Shown here in pieces: positions 15,818-25,195 of a stretch of DNA of 64,000 nt (positions within the stretch are counted from its first letter, which is position 1; each line of letters starts with the position of its first letter). Below the pieces are notes generated by a model. The model ran no database searches. It saw nothing but the letters and a program-made list of their open reading frames with translations, and was not told the DNA's origin. The translations under genes and the position numbers were made by a program. The stretch comes from Bremerella alba (lineage in GTDB: Bacteria; Planctomycetota; Planctomycetia; Pirellulales; Pirellulaceae). Where the stretch lies: the NCBI RefSeq assembly GCF_013618625.1, contig NZ_JABRWO010000014.1:1-64000 (forward strand). The letters run 5' to 3'.

Positions 15818-17527
15818 CTATTCGTACCGCGTTTCTTCCGTGGGAACGGCGATCCAAGGGAAGAAGATGAGGAACTTGGTGCCTGTCCCCGGTTCGCTTT
15901 CGACCAGCACATCGCCCCCGTGCTCTTGCAGAATCTTTTTGGTGACCGGCAGCCCCAGCCCCGTTCCGCGGTTGCCTTTGGTTGATTCAAACGCGGAGAA
16001 GATCTTCTCGAGCATTTCAGCCGGGATTCCTTGGCCGTTATCTTCCACAATGCAGACGAGTTCCCGAGTCCCTTCGCGGAATTCGGTCGAGACAATCACG
16101 CGCGGCTGATCGGCTTCGCCGACTGCATCGATCGCGTTGGTAATCACATTCAAAGCGGCCCGATGGATCCCTTCTTCGTCGAACTGTCCTATGGGCAGGT
16201 CGATGTCAGGCCGGAACTCGAGCAGGACATCGTTTTCCTTGGCCCGCGTTCGCATCAAGTTAACGACATCTTCAATGACGTCGTTGAGCGAGGCGTTGCT
16301 GCGGTCTGGCTCGCGTTCCTTGCTGAAGGAAAGCATGTCCATTACCAAGTGCGCGATACGGTCTTGATTGCGTGAAACGATGCCCCAGCCGTGCTGGATG
16401 ACATCGATTTTCTCTGACTTGATCCCTTCTTCAATGATATAGCTACCACCATGGATCCCCTGCAGGATATTCTTCACATGATGCGAAATGGCGGCGACTG
16501 CCTGACCCATAGCAGCAAGTCGTTCGCTACGCACCACCGCCGAGTAGTAGTGGGTGTCCTCCACGGCGAGTGCAGCCTGGTGGGCGATGGCGATCATCAA
16601 CTTCAGGTGTTCTTCGGTGAAGCGCGACTTGGTGGTCGAAGCGGACATATCTGGCGGGATGAACGTATCGATATAGATGGCCCCGACAATGCCATAGCGA
16701 CCTTGCATGGGAACGCAGATCGCTTCGTTCACGCCGCTGTTGATGATGCTGCCTTCAGGTGACCATCGCTGATCGTCCTGGGCATCCGAGGTGAGAACCC
16801 CTTCGCGGTTGGTCAACACATACTCGAGAATCGTGCGGCTGATGGTGATCGATTCGTCGACGCCTGAGCGTCCTTCGCGTACCCGCTGGGCTTTGGCTTC
16901 GGGCTTTTTCGTTTGCGAATCAATCAGGACGATACAAGCGCGGTCTGCTTCAACCCAATTGAAGATCAAGCCTAGCAAGTAATCGAGCAGTTGTTCGATA
17001 TCCAAGGTGCGGCTGACGGCCAAGGCCGTGTCGTAGATAAGCTGCAGATTGTCTTGCAGGTGCTGCGATTCGCCTGGCTCGCGAAGTTCGGAGGGCAGAA
17101 AGATCTGGCTTCCTTCCTCGTGGCGAATCGAATGAATGATTCGCGAGCCTTCGCGATGGCTTTCCTGCAGACTCACGCTGATTGGGCGTGTCGCCGGAGC
17201 AGACGCCGTATGCGTGAAAATCATCAGCGTGTGACCCAGTTGCAGACGATCGCCGTGGGTCAATTGGCATTCGCTGACGGGCTTCTGATTGACGAAGCAG
17301 CCGTTCGAGCTTTGCAGGTCGACCAGCTTGAATCCATCGCTGGTCAGGCGGATTTCCGCATGCCGGCGAGAAATCTCGGTGTCGTGCAGCACAATTTCGT
17401 TACCGCGATCTCGACCGATCGAGATCATATCGCGGGCCAATTCGAATCGGCGTCCTTGGTCGTCGCCTTGGATGACAAATAGTGAAGCCAAACTGGAATT
17501 CTCGGGAAAGGACGACTCGGCGGACAA
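15818..17527 (-). CDS. FHA-GAF sensor histidine kinase
   Basis: The 569-residue protein starts at TTG 17527; no in-frame ATG precedes the FHA domain. Domains in order: FHA (about residues 14-110, with SIGRDRGNEIVLHD, ISRRHAEI and LQSSNGCFVN), GAF (about 160-325), a HisKA-like helix pair with the phosphoacceptor region AISHHVKNILQGIHGG, and a C-terminal HATPase. The HATPase has N box NVITNAIDAV, G1 EDNGQGIP and G2 GTGLGLPV. There are no membrane spans, so the kinase is cytosolic. The FHA domain should bind phosphothreonine, linking Ser/Thr kinase signalling to a two-component output. No response regulator gene is adjacent. Confidence 0.9.
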   Translation of the reverse strand: MSAESSFPENSSLASLFVIQGDDQGRRFELARDMISIGRDRGNEIVLHDTEISRRHAEIRLTSDGFKLVDLQSSNGCFVNQKPVSECQLTHGDRLQLGHTLMIFTHTASAPATRPISVSLQESHREGSRIIHSIRHEEGSQIFLPSELREPGESQHLQDNLQLIYDTALAVSRTLDIEQLLDYLLGLIFNWVEADRACIVLIDSQTKKPEAKAQRVREGRSGVDESITISRTILEYVLTNREGVLTSDAQDDQRWSPEGSIINSGVNEAICVPMQGRYGIVGAIYIDTFIPPDMSASTTKSRFTEEHLKLMIAIAHQAALAVEDTHYYSAVVRSERLAAMGQAVAAISHHVKNILQGIHGGSYIIEEGIKSEKIDVIQHGWGIVSRNQDRIAHLVMDMLSFSKEREPDRSNASLNDVIEDVVNLMRTRAKENDVLLEFRPDIDLPIGQFDEEGIHRAALNVITNAIDAVGEADQPRVIVSTEFREGTRELVCIVEDNGQGIPAEMLEKIFSAFESTKGNRGTGLGLPVTKKILQEHGGDVLVESEPGTGTKFLIFFPWIAVPTEETRYE

Positions 17528-17686
17528 AACGTGTGGAATCTCTACGCGGAAACAATTTTACGACGATTGGCTATCCGCTGGCAATGACGATAGCGATGGT
17601 TGACGCCGCGCTGCTGGCGGAAAAGAATCGAAGGTTGCCCAACTTCCCCCAATTCGGTGAATCCCTCCTTCGTGGAAAACGCTTCT

Positions 17687-19708
17687 ATGCCCAACATCAC
17701 CATGCTCTTGCGGACGTTCTTGCTTTTGTTGCTTTTGGCGATGCCATGCGGCCTGCGGGCCCAGGATGCCGCGGTTGCGCCTGCGGAAGCGACCAAGACC
17801 GACAGTTTGAAAGAAACGCTCGGCTACCTGGCCTCCGACCAGTTGAAGGGGCGCGGAATCGGCAGTGCAGGGCTGGAAGAGGCGTCGCAGTTTGTTGCCA
17901 AGCAGTTTGAATCAATGGGTTTGAGAACCAATTTGGTGAACGGCACGCCGTTTCAAGAGTTTGACGTGAACGTTTCGTCGGAGATGGGACCCAAGGACAA
18001 AAACTTGCTGAAGTTGGTCTCTGGAGAAGATACGAAGACGCTCAAGCTCGGAAAAGACTTCACGCCGCTTGCGGTGGGGGGAAGCAAAGTGTTTGATGCC
18101 CCGCTTGTTTTTATGGGCTACGGAATTTCCGCCGAGAAGCTGGAATACGACGAATACGCCGACATCGACGTGAAGGGGAAGGTTGTCGTGATTTTGCGGA
18201 AAGAGCCCCAGCAGGGCAATCCGCATAGCGTGTTCGACGGTACGCGGGCCTCGCAGCATGCGTTGTTCAGCCGCAAAATATCCAATGCCTATCAAAACGG
18301 GGCCGCCGCGGTCATCTTGATCAACGATGCCCCAGGCCTTGTCGAGATTCGCGGTCACGTCAAAGCCGCATTTGAAACGGCGGTAGCCGATCTGGTCAAA
18401 CGTCAGCAGGCGTATGCCGATCAGGAAATGCATTCGCCGGAAGAAATCGAAGCCTATATGGGGGACGTCACCCGGCTGAGCAAAAAAATTGCGGAATACG
18501 GCGATCAACTCGAACAGGGCCTAGATGAATTGATTCCACTGACCGGAGCAGGGGCCGAGTCGAGCCGTCCTAGTTTTCCAGTGATGTTCGCCAAGCGAAG
18601 TGTCTTCGAGCCATTAATCGAAAAACAATTCGGTAAGTCGCTTAGCGATATCGAGATTTCCATCGATCACACACTAAAACCGGTTGTGGGGCCTCTAGGC
18701 GATTGGAAAGCGGTCGGCGAAACCGATATCGTTCGAGAAACAGCCACGATTCGCAACGTGATTGGAATGATAGAAGCCCCCAACGCCACATCAGACGAAG
18801 TGATCGTCATTGGTGCCCACTACGATCACCTGGGCATGGGGGGCTCTGGTAGCCTGGCCCCCCTCACGCACGAGATTCACAACGGCGCGGACGACAACGC
18901 CTCGGGGACAACGGCGCTGCTAGAAGTTGCGCGACGCTTATCGGCCAAGAAAAACGAGTTGCGACATCGTGTGTTGATGATTGCATTCACAGGTGAGGAA
19001 GAGGGGCTGCTGGGAAGTGCCCACTACGTGAAAGAGCCTGTCATTCCGATCGACAAGACGCTCATGATGTTCAATATGGATATGGTCGGACGACTCGACG
19101 AGAACAAGTTGATTGCGATGGGAAGTGGGACGGCCGAAATGTTCGAGCCGATGTTGGATCGATTGAACGAGACGCACAAGTTTGAACTCACCAAAGATCC
19201 AGGCGGATTTGGTCCAAGCGATCATTCTTCGTTCTACGCCAAACAGATGCCTGTGCTGGCGTTGTTTACCGGAACGCACAACGACTATCACCGCCCAAGC
19301 GATGATGCGGACAAGATCAACTACGAGGGAATGTCCCGGATCATTGATTACGCGATCGACATTCTGCTGGCAATCGACAAGGCGGACGATAAGCCGATGT
19401 ATGTCGCCGTCGAAAGCAAGCAGCCTGAGATGCGAGGCGGATCTCGCCCCTATTTCGGCAGTATTCCGGACTTTACCGTCGTGGGCAAAGGATACGGTAT
19501 TCAGGGATCTAGCCCCGGTAGCCCTGCTGCCGAGGCTGGTATCACGGGCGGTGATATCCTGATCGATTTAGGGGGCAATCGTATTGGTGGGCTCGAAGAT
19601 TTTGACGCCGCGCTACGGAAGTTTAAAGCAGGGGACAAAGTCGAGGTAATTGTTCTTCGTGATGGCAAGGAAGTGAAGCTGACCGTCACGCTGGCACCTC
19701 CTCGATAG
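17687..19708 (+). CDS. M28 family zinc aminopeptidase with PA and PDZ domains, secreted
   Basis: This encodes 673 residues from ATG 17687, where a signal peptide begins (LLRTFLLLLLLAMPCGLRAQ). After an N-terminal cap (LGYLASDQLKGRGIGSAGLEEA) comes a PA-like insert (FMGYGISAEKLEYDEYADIDVKG). The M28 catalytic core has zinc and catalytic residues in GAHYDHLG, NGADDNASG, FTGEEEGLLG, FNMDMVGR and GTHNDYHRPSDD. A C-terminal PDZ domain (SPAAEAGITGGDILIDLGG) ends the protein. It should remove N-terminal residues from peptides outside the cytoplasm, with PDZ helping bind substrate tails. It is divergent from the FHA kinase gene. Confidence 0.92.
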   Translation: MPNITMLLRTFLLLLLLAMPCGLRAQDAAVAPAEATKTDSLKETLGYLASDQLKGRGIGSAGLEEASQFVAKQFESMGLRTNLVNGTPFQEFDVNVSSEMGPKDKNLLKLVSGEDTKTLKLGKDFTPLAVGGSKVFDAPLVFMGYGISAEKLEYDEYADIDVKGKVVVILRKEPQQGNPHSVFDGTRASQHALFSRKISNAYQNGAAAVILINDAPGLVEIRGHVKAAFETAVADLVKRQQAYADQEMHSPEEIEAYMGDVTRLSKKIAEYGDQLEQGLDELIPLTGAGAESSRPSFPVMFAKRSVFEPLIEKQFGKSLSDIEISIDHTLKPVVGPLGDWKAVGETDIVRETATIRNVIGMIEAPNATSDEVIVIGAHYDHLGMGGSGSLAPLTHEIHNGADDNASGTTALLEVARRLSAKKNELRHRVLMIAFTGEEEGLLGSAHYVKEPVIPIDKTLMMFNMDMVGRLDENKLIAMGSGTAEMFEPMLDRLNETHKFELTKDPGGFGPSDHSSFYAKQMPVLALFTGTHNDYHRPSDDADKINYEGMSRIIDYAIDILLAIDKADDKPMYVAVESKQPEMRGGSRPYFGSIPDFTVVGKGYGIQGSSPGSPAAEAGITGGDILIDLGGNRIGGLEDFDAALRKFKAGDKVEVIVLRDGKEVKLTVTLAPPR

Positions 19709-19737
19709 CAGCTTGTTCAATCTGGGAAGACCTGTGA

Positions 19738-19900
19738 GCATGGGTATCTGGCTTGGCCCATGCTAGCCCGTGAATCGTCGTGGATTCGCCACGCAAGAGG
19801 ATTTCTACATGCGATGCCGAACCACGTGTGCCGATAGGGCGTAGTAACCTCGCGAAGGTCTAGCAGTCCTGCTCTTAATCAAGATCGAAAAGAGCAGGAC
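19738..19900. other. Hairpin-rich spacer between the M28 gene and ompH
   Basis: The 370-base stretch 19709-20078 contains no gene but three consecutive stem-loops. GCATGGG/CCCATGC is at 19738-19744 and 19757-19763. CGTGG/CCACG is at 19779-19783 and 19789-19793. A perfect 11-bp stem, GTCCTGCTCTT/AAGAGCAGGAC, is at 19866-19876 and 19890-19900. No U-tract follows the last one, so it is not a standard terminator. This could be mRNA leader structure for ompH, a small RNA, or repeats. Confidence 0.4.
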
Positions 19901-20064
19901 AAGAAAATGCACAGATTGCACTTTACGTGATCGCGTCACTTCGGCAGAATATCGCGACTTTCCCGTTAGAAGGCGTAATCGCAATCGTTTTTAATTGTTC
20001 CGTGGCAGCCACCCGCCATGGGCTGACCCACGAGATATGGTCATGAGGACCAGTTTTGTCCAGC

Positions 20065-20070
20065 AAGGAG
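20065..20070 (+). promoter_or_regulatory. Ribosome binding site choosing the ompH start
   Basis: AAGGAG at 20065-20070 lies 8 bases before GTG 20079. This favours that GTG over the upstream in-frame ATGs at 20037 and 20043, and it places the signal peptide right at the N-terminus. Confidence 0.65.
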
Positions 20071-20078
20071 TGCTGAAA

Positions 20079-20699
20079 GTGAAGCGAATTCTCTCTTGTT
20101 TCTGTGTCGCGGTCGCGTTGGCCGTTTTCTGTCAAGCCAGCACTGCCTCGGCCCAACAGGCCAGTGCCGGTAACATTGCCGTGATCGATATCCCGGTCAT
20201 CTTCAAGAACCATGCTTTGTTTAAGAAGCAAATGGACGAGTTGAAGGTCTCTGTCGATGCCGCAGAGCAGGCTTTGACCCAAGACCGCGATGAAATGAAG
20301 AAGATGGTTGAAGAACTGCAGGGTTACAAAGCCGGTACACCGGAGTACAAAGCCCTGGAAGAAAAAATGGCCAAGGTACAGGCCAATTTGCAGGTCAAAG
20401 TTGGCATGCAAAAGAAGGATTTCATGGAACGCGAAGCTCGCGTTTACTTCAACACGTACAACCAGGTGACTCAGACGGTTTCGACCTTCGCTCAGCGTCA
20501 CCACATCACCTTGGTGCTGCGTTACAACAGCAACGAAATTGACCCAACCAACCGTCAATCGGTTCTGGAAGGTGTTAATCGTCCGGTGATCTACCAAAAC
20601 CAGATCGACATTACCTACGACATTTTGAACATCTTGAACAACGGTGTTCAGCAGAATGCAGCCGTTCCTGGCAGCCAGGTTCCTCAACCTCGCTTCTAA
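20079..20699 (+). CDS. OmpH/Skp family periplasmic chaperone-like protein
   Basis: This encodes 206 residues from GTG 20079. The signal peptide VKRILSCFCVAVALAVFCQASTASAQ precedes IAVIDIPVIFKNHALFKKQMDELK. A long charged coiled-coil (about residues 60-130, many Glu/Lys/Gln) and a C-terminal beta segment (ITLVLRYNSNEIDP) follow. This is the layout of Skp/OmpH, a trimeric 'jellyfish' chaperone of outer-membrane proteins. The next gene is lpxC, consistent with an outer-membrane biogenesis locus. A terminator hairpin separates the two. Confidence 0.85.
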   Translation: MKRILSCFCVAVALAVFCQASTASAQQASAGNIAVIDIPVIFKNHALFKKQMDELKVSVDAAEQALTQDRDEMKKMVEELQGYKAGTPEYKALEEKMAKVQANLQVKVGMQKKDFMEREARVYFNTYNQVTQTVSTFAQRHHITLVLRYNSNEIDPTNRQSVLEGVNRPVIYQNQIDITYDILNILNNGVQQNAAVPGSQVPQPRF

Positions 20700-20734
20700 G
20701 TCGGCCCGCACTGTTGATGGGTACTACGAACAAG

Positions 20735-20764
20735 GGCGAGGCCGCAAGGTAGGTCTCGCCTTTT
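20735..20764 (+). terminator. Terminator after ompH
   Basis: GGCGAG (20735-20740) pairs with CTCGCC (20755-20760), with three further inner pairs including one G-U, and is followed by TTTT. It lies 35 bases beyond the ompH stop and 47 before lpxC. Confidence 0.65.
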
Positions 20765-20810
20765 GTCGCTTTAGGGTTTCCTTTGCCGCTATTGGCTAGA
20801 TTTTTCTTCT

Positions 20811-21716
20811 ATGAACTCCGCATCCATCGCCAACAATGGCGAACCGATCGCACGACTTCAGCAGACTCTTAAGACATCCGCATCGGTCTCTGGCCGCGGA
20901 TATTGGAGCGGAAAAGAAGTAACCGTCCGCTTCGAGCCTGCCGCGGAAGACACCGGTATTGTCTTCGTCCGCGAAGATATGGAAGGTGCACCGCAGATTC
21001 CTGCGTTGGTCGACCACCGAGTAGAAGTCCCGCGCCGTACAAACCTGGTTTATCAGGGAGCGACGGTCGAGATGGTGGAACACGTTTTGGCCTCTTTGGC
21101 TGGAATGCAGGTCGACAATTGCTACGTCCATGTGAACTCGGCAGAGATGCCCGGCATGGATGGTTCAGCGAAAGACTACGTCGAACAGATCTTGGCCGCC
21201 GGAATTGAAAGTCAAACAGCTCCGCGTGCTGTTTTGGCAATTTCTGAAGTGGTTCGCGTAGGGGATGACGAGTGCTGGGTTGAAGCACGGCCAAATGGGT
21301 CGAAGCGGATGAAATTCAAATACCGCCTCGACTTCGGCAGCGAAGGTCTCATTGGTCGTGAGACACTCGAAGACAAAATTAGCCCCGAATATTTCCAAAA
21401 TGAACTAGCTCCCGCACGCACTTTTCTGCTACTTCAAGAGGCAGAATGGCTGCGTCAGCAAGGGCTGGGAACGCATGTCGATTTCAGTGAGTTGTTGGTC
21501 TTTGGTCCCGAGGGCCCGATCGATAACGAACTCCGCTTCGAGGACGAATGTGTGCGTCACAAAGTACTCGATTTAGTTGGAGACCTGGCCCTGGCCGGTT
21601 GCGATATCCAGGGAACGATCATCGCCAATCGGAGTGGTCATCGTTTGAATGCAGAGTTGGTTAAGCAGCTCCTAAAAGAAAACCAGGTTGCCTATATGTC
21701 ACGGCGGACCGCCTGA
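20811..21716 (+). CDS. lpxC: UDP-3-O-acyl-N-acetylglucosamine deacetylase
   Basis: The 301-residue zinc amidase catalyses the first committed step of lipid A synthesis, deacetylating UDP-3-O-acyl-GlcNAc in the cytosol. The first zinc His lies in MVEHVLASL (H91). The second His and the Asp lie in CVRHKVLDLVGDLALAG (H250, D254). SAEMPGMDGSAKDYVE carries the conserved catalytic Glu-like region, and a final SGHRLNAELV carries the C-terminal His. Length matches LpxC. Position after ompH fits outer-membrane biogenesis and argues for lipid A in this organism. Confidence 0.95.
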   Translation: MNSASIANNGEPIARLQQTLKTSASVSGRGYWSGKEVTVRFEPAAEDTGIVFVREDMEGAPQIPALVDHRVEVPRRTNLVYQGATVEMVEHVLASLAGMQVDNCYVHVNSAEMPGMDGSAKDYVEQILAAGIESQTAPRAVLAISEVVRVGDDECWVEARPNGSKRMKFKYRLDFGSEGLIGRETLEDKISPEYFQNELAPARTFLLLQEAEWLRQQGLGTHVDFSELLVFGPEGPIDNELRFEDECVRHKVLDLVGDLALAGCDIQGTIIANRSGHRLNAELVKQLLKENQVAYMSRRTA

Positions 21717-21772
21717 GTTTTCTCAATTGAACGCTTCGTAACGCCGTGCGACCTAAACAGAGGAAGTTGGCA

Positions 21773-22852
21773 ATGCGTCAGGTACGACTCGCGGTTATTG
21801 GGACCGGCCACCTGGGAAAAATCCACGCCAAATTGGCCAAGGGTATCTCGGCATTCAAGCTGGTCGGCGTTGTCGATCCGGCGAAAGAGGCCCGAGAGGC
21901 TTTCTGCAAAGAGCATAAGCTCAAGGGCTATGACGACGTCAGCGAAATCGCTTCTCAGATCGACGCCGCCGTCATCGCCACGCCAACGCTCTATCACAAA
22001 GACGTGGCCTTGCCGCTGCTCAACGCCGGCAAGCATGTCCTGATCGAAAAGCCGATCACGTTGACCACCGACGACGCCGATCAACTGATCGACCTGGCCG
22101 AGCATCATCGCTGTGTGCTGCAGGTTGGGCATGTCGAACGCTTCAACCCGGCCTTTCGCGAGGCTTGTAAGAAGGTCGAGTCGCCTCGATTTATCCGTGG
22201 CGAACGAACCAGTGGTTACACGTTCCGCTCGGTTGACGTCGGTGTGACGCTCGACCTGATGATCCACGATATCGACTTGGTATTGTCGCTGGTTCGCAGT
22301 CCGGTTGTGGATGTCCAGGCAACGGGACTGACCGTATTTGGACCACACGAAGACATCGTCGAGACACGTTTGACATTTGCCAACGGCTGTGTGGCGACCT
22401 TGACGGCTTCCCGAGCCAGTTTCAATTCATCGCGGCACATGGAAGTCTTCAGTGATGCTGGCTTTGTCGGGGTTGACTTTACGACCCGTAAGGTGAAGTC
22501 GATCGTTGCCGACGAGATCGTCAAGCAAGGTGTCTCTCAGGTAAGCGACCTTTCCGCCGAAGGGAAGAGTTGGGTGCGTGACAATCTTTTCTCGACCGTC
22601 TTGCCATGCCAAGAGATCGAAGTCGCACCGGGCAACGCCATTGATGCCGAACTGCGAGAGTTTGCCGACTGCATTCAGCGTGGGCTGACACCTACCGTGA
22701 CCGGTCAGGCTGCCCGCGAGGCCCTGGCGGTTGCTCTGCAGGTGAACGAAGCAGTCCAAGAGCATCGCTGGGATGGCGGCAAGTTCAACCTGGTTGGCCC
22801 CACCATGCGTCCCGAGCCCAAGCGAGTTGTGGCTGCCAAGAAGGCCGCGTAG
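21773..22852 (+). CDS. Gfo/Idh/MocA family NAD(P)-dependent oxidoreductase
   Basis: This encodes 359 residues from ATG 21773 (MRQVRLAVIGTGHLGKIHAK); an upstream in-frame start at 21746 lacks support. The N-terminal Rossmann fold has GTGHLG, and HVLIEKPITLTTDDA holds the EKP motif. The C-terminal half carries the family's beta-sheet domain with YTFRSVDVGVTLDLMIHDIDLVL, including the likely catalytic His/Asp pair. Such enzymes oxidise or reduce sugar ring carbons. Next to lpxC, an attractive guess is a UDP-GlcNAc-type dehydrogenase acting in lipid A or sugar precursor synthesis. That is inference from context. A strong terminator follows. Confidence 0.85.
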   Translation: MRQVRLAVIGTGHLGKIHAKLAKGISAFKLVGVVDPAKEAREAFCKEHKLKGYDDVSEIASQIDAAVIATPTLYHKDVALPLLNAGKHVLIEKPITLTTDDADQLIDLAEHHRCVLQVGHVERFNPAFREACKKVESPRFIRGERTSGYTFRSVDVGVTLDLMIHDIDLVLSLVRSPVVDVQATGLTVFGPHEDIVETRLTFANGCVATLTASRASFNSSRHMEVFSDAGFVGVDFTTRKVKSIVADEIVKQGVSQVSDLSAEGKSWVRDNLFSTVLPCQEIEVAPGNAIDAELREFADCIQRGLTPTVTGQAAREALAVALQVNEAVQEHRWDGGKFNLVGPTMRPEPKRVVAAKKAA

Positions 22853-22878
22853 TTTATCTGGGCAACGATTCAAAAAGA

Positions 22879-22910
22879 AAAAGCCACCGCCAAATAGCGG
22901 TGGCTTTTTT
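22879..22910 (+). terminator. Strong rho-independent terminator
   Basis: AAAAGCCACCGC (22879-22890) pairs with GCGGTGGCTTTT (22897-22908) around CAAATA, followed by more T. It ends the lpxC-oxidoreductase transcript. Confidence 0.9.
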
Positions 22911-23019
22911 CGTTGTATTGCTAGTCGCGATCGAATCGCAAGTTGATCCTGACTAGCCGCATGTACTGACCCAAGCAAAAAAACTGGGCCATCCATTTAT
23001 CTCGGAGCCGACTGGCACC

Positions 23020-24591
23020 CTAAGCCAGGTCGCGATCTTCAAACAAGATCAGGGCCAGTAGCATCGTGAGTGCTCCGTAGAGCACGGTGTACATCGCGGC
23101 ACCTGCGAGGTACATCATGGGGATCTCGCGACCGGCCGAGATGGCGCCGTAAATCTCGAAGTTCTTGAGCACCGGTAATATGGTCGCGACGAAACTCGCC
23201 ACAAACTGCACCGGTTCAAACCCTTCGACGGACGCCTCCATGATTGAGGGCGTTAAGTGTCCTAGTGCCCAAATGCCGAAGGTCAGCATGAAGTTGGCGA
23301 CCATAGGAAGTCGCGTAGAGATCGCGACCGAGACGCCTGCGAGAACCAGGGTTTCCATGAAAACCAGCAGCACGCCTGGGGCGACGGTCATGGCTTCGTG
23401 ATGGAGCAATTGCCAGGTGATGCCCTTTTCTCCTTCGTACTCGACGGTTGCCCCTTCACGCTTGTCGAAGATCGGCTTCTGGGCGACTGCGACCACGAAG
23501 ACCGAACTAATGATGATGAACAGGACGCTTACCAGCCAAGCAATACCGGCAAACTTACCGAGCACGAACTGACGGCGGCTGACCGGTTTCGAGAGCAGGG
23601 TGAGGGCCGTTCGTCCTTCGATTTCTTCGGAAATACTGCGGCTGGCAGCCCAAATAGCGACGACGATTCCCAGCACCATCATGGCCTGCAGGCAGGTATG
23701 CTTGAGCACTTTGATGTCTTCGCCGAATGTTTGATAGGGAATGTAGATCGAGGCCACCATGAACAAGCAGCCCACGACCGCACAGATCAAAAACAGGAGT
23801 TGATAGATTTCGCTTCGCACGGTCGCCTCGGCAATGGCCGACATCTTCGGCAATAGGCAGACCATGGCGAAGAAACTGCCATAAATCAGGAAGACCAGCG
23901 TTGCGATGAAGAAGATCGACTCGGCTTCGATGTGCTCTGGCTCGGTAACGATGGTGATATCCATTTGAATATCAGAGTTCGTGATGTTTCGAGCATAGAG
24001 ATCAATTGTTTCGCCGGATGGAATCTTCCGCAGCAGCGTGCCACGGTCACCACGACGCCACTCGAAACGTTCACCACCGCTCACGTCGAACGCGACCACG
24101 TCTTCATCGGTACCTTGCAGTCGGGCAACGAGTTCGATCTTGCCGGTGCTGTCGACGGTGATGTGACGCAATTGATCGGTCAACACGGTAATTTCGATCG
24201 ATTCAGCCGGAACATTTCCGAACTGGTCGACTTCGCCGGAGGCCACCGGGACGACAATTTCAGTCGACGACTCTCCGGTTGTCGGAATTTGTTTCAGAGA
24301 ATTAAGGATCCCAATCGGGTTGCTGACCATCGGCAGTAGGGCGAAGGCCATAAAGATCCAGATGCCCATCACCACCGAAATCGGCATCAAGACCGGGCCT
24401 TGCAGTGCCTGGGTGCAGCGTCCGCCTAGTTTTGGCGAAATGGCCAGCAGAAGGGCCCACAACAGGGCAACTGCCAAAATGCCAAGCACCACACCAACAG
24501 CGAACAACCAAATGGCCGTGGCCAGATGCTCGCGATTAAGTTCGGCGATGTAAAAGAAAAAACCAAACAGGGAAGAGTTGATCGGGATCAT
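23020..24591 (-). CDS. ABC-2 type transporter permease (NosY-like)
   Basis: This 523-residue multi-spanning membrane protein starts at ATG 24591. Two N-terminal spans are followed by a soluble extracytoplasmic domain (about residues 105-225, rich in beta strands such as VPVASGEVDQFGN) and then six or more spans. The cytoplasmic motif SRSISEEIEGRTALTLLSKPVSRRQFVLGKF is the standard ABC-2 permease signature found in NosY-like 'multi-copper enzyme maturation' permeases. The large extracytoplasmic insert is unusual. No ATPase gene is adjacent, so its partner is encoded elsewhere. It is followed on the minus strand only by the convergent lpxC-region terminator. Confidence 0.82.
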   Translation of the reverse strand: MIPINSSLFGFFFYIAELNREHLATAIWLFAVGVVLGILAVALLWALLLAISPKLGGRCTQALQGPVLMPISVVMGIWIFMAFALLPMVSNPIGILNSLKQIPTTGESSTEIVVPVASGEVDQFGNVPAESIEITVLTDQLRHITVDSTGKIELVARLQGTDEDVVAFDVSGGERFEWRRGDRGTLLRKIPSGETIDLYARNITNSDIQMDITIVTEPEHIEAESIFFIATLVFLIYGSFFAMVCLLPKMSAIAEATVRSEIYQLLFLICAVVGCLFMVASIYIPYQTFGEDIKVLKHTCLQAMMVLGIVVAIWAASRSISEEIEGRTALTLLSKPVSRRQFVLGKFAGIAWLVSVLFIIISSVFVVAVAQKPIFDKREGATVEYEGEKGITWQLLHHEAMTVAPGVLLVFMETLVLAGVSVAISTRLPMVANFMLTFGIWALGHLTPSIMEASVEGFEPVQFVASFVATILPVLKNFEIYGAISAGREIPMMYLAGAAMYTVLYGALTMLLALILFEDRDLA

Positions 24592-24651
24592 ATGGAAATT
24601 GCAAGTTTTCGGGCACGAAGCAGACGAAAACGCTACTTCGCGAGGGTTGAA

Positions 24652-24933
24652 TTAATACTGGATCTCGAAAGTCTCAAATTCGTTGGTAGGTTCCGTCCAC
24701 TGGCATTCCACGTCACTGATGTACTCGAACATTCGGTCACGAATAGAAGCCAGGAAATCGCTGCATGCTGATTTGGTTCCCTCGACGACGATTTCCACGT
24801 TGCCACTGGGAAGGTTCTTCACCCAGCCAACCACGGGAAACGACTTCGCAATTTGGGTAGCGGATTGCCGGAATCCGACGCCTTGCACATGTCCGGAAAA
24901 GACCACATGCATTCGGGTTGGCTCGTCCGTCAT
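24652..24933 (-). CDS. acyP: Acylphosphatase
   Basis: This encodes 93 residues from ATG 24933. The family signature GHVQGVGFRQSA contains the phosphate-binding loop and catalytic Arg. VGWVKNLPSGNVEIVVEG contains the catalytic Asn and typical strand. It hydrolyses acyl phosphates in the cytoplasm. The length is normal. It precedes the ABC permease gene by 60 bases on the same strand and may share its transcript. Confidence 0.93.
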   Translation of the reverse strand: MTDEPTRMHVVFSGHVQGVGFRQSATQIAKSFPVVGWVKNLPSGNVEIVVEGTKSACSDFLASIRDRMFEYISDVECQWTEPTNEFETFEIQY

Positions 24934-25195
24934 GTCACTACCCCTTCATCAACCGCGCGATAGCAATAGCAAGCCATCATCTTAGTTCACGCAGAGGGAA
25001 TCAGCTAGGTACGGAAACTCTATACGTGGCAAGATGTTGGATGGATCGCCCTATTAAGTTTTCTTCACCGGTATTATGCGGGATTGAACGAATAGCGGGG
25101 CCTTTCGACCCCGGCCATACCGTCCTGTAGGGTGGTAAGGTGGCCAGATTCTGAGATTGACGCTAAAGCAGACTCCTTGGTAGCGTCTCGCCACT

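Noticed and set aside
19923-20711. Minus-strand open frame of 262 codons
   Set aside because: Antisense to ompH; composition is that of reversed coiled-coil codons.
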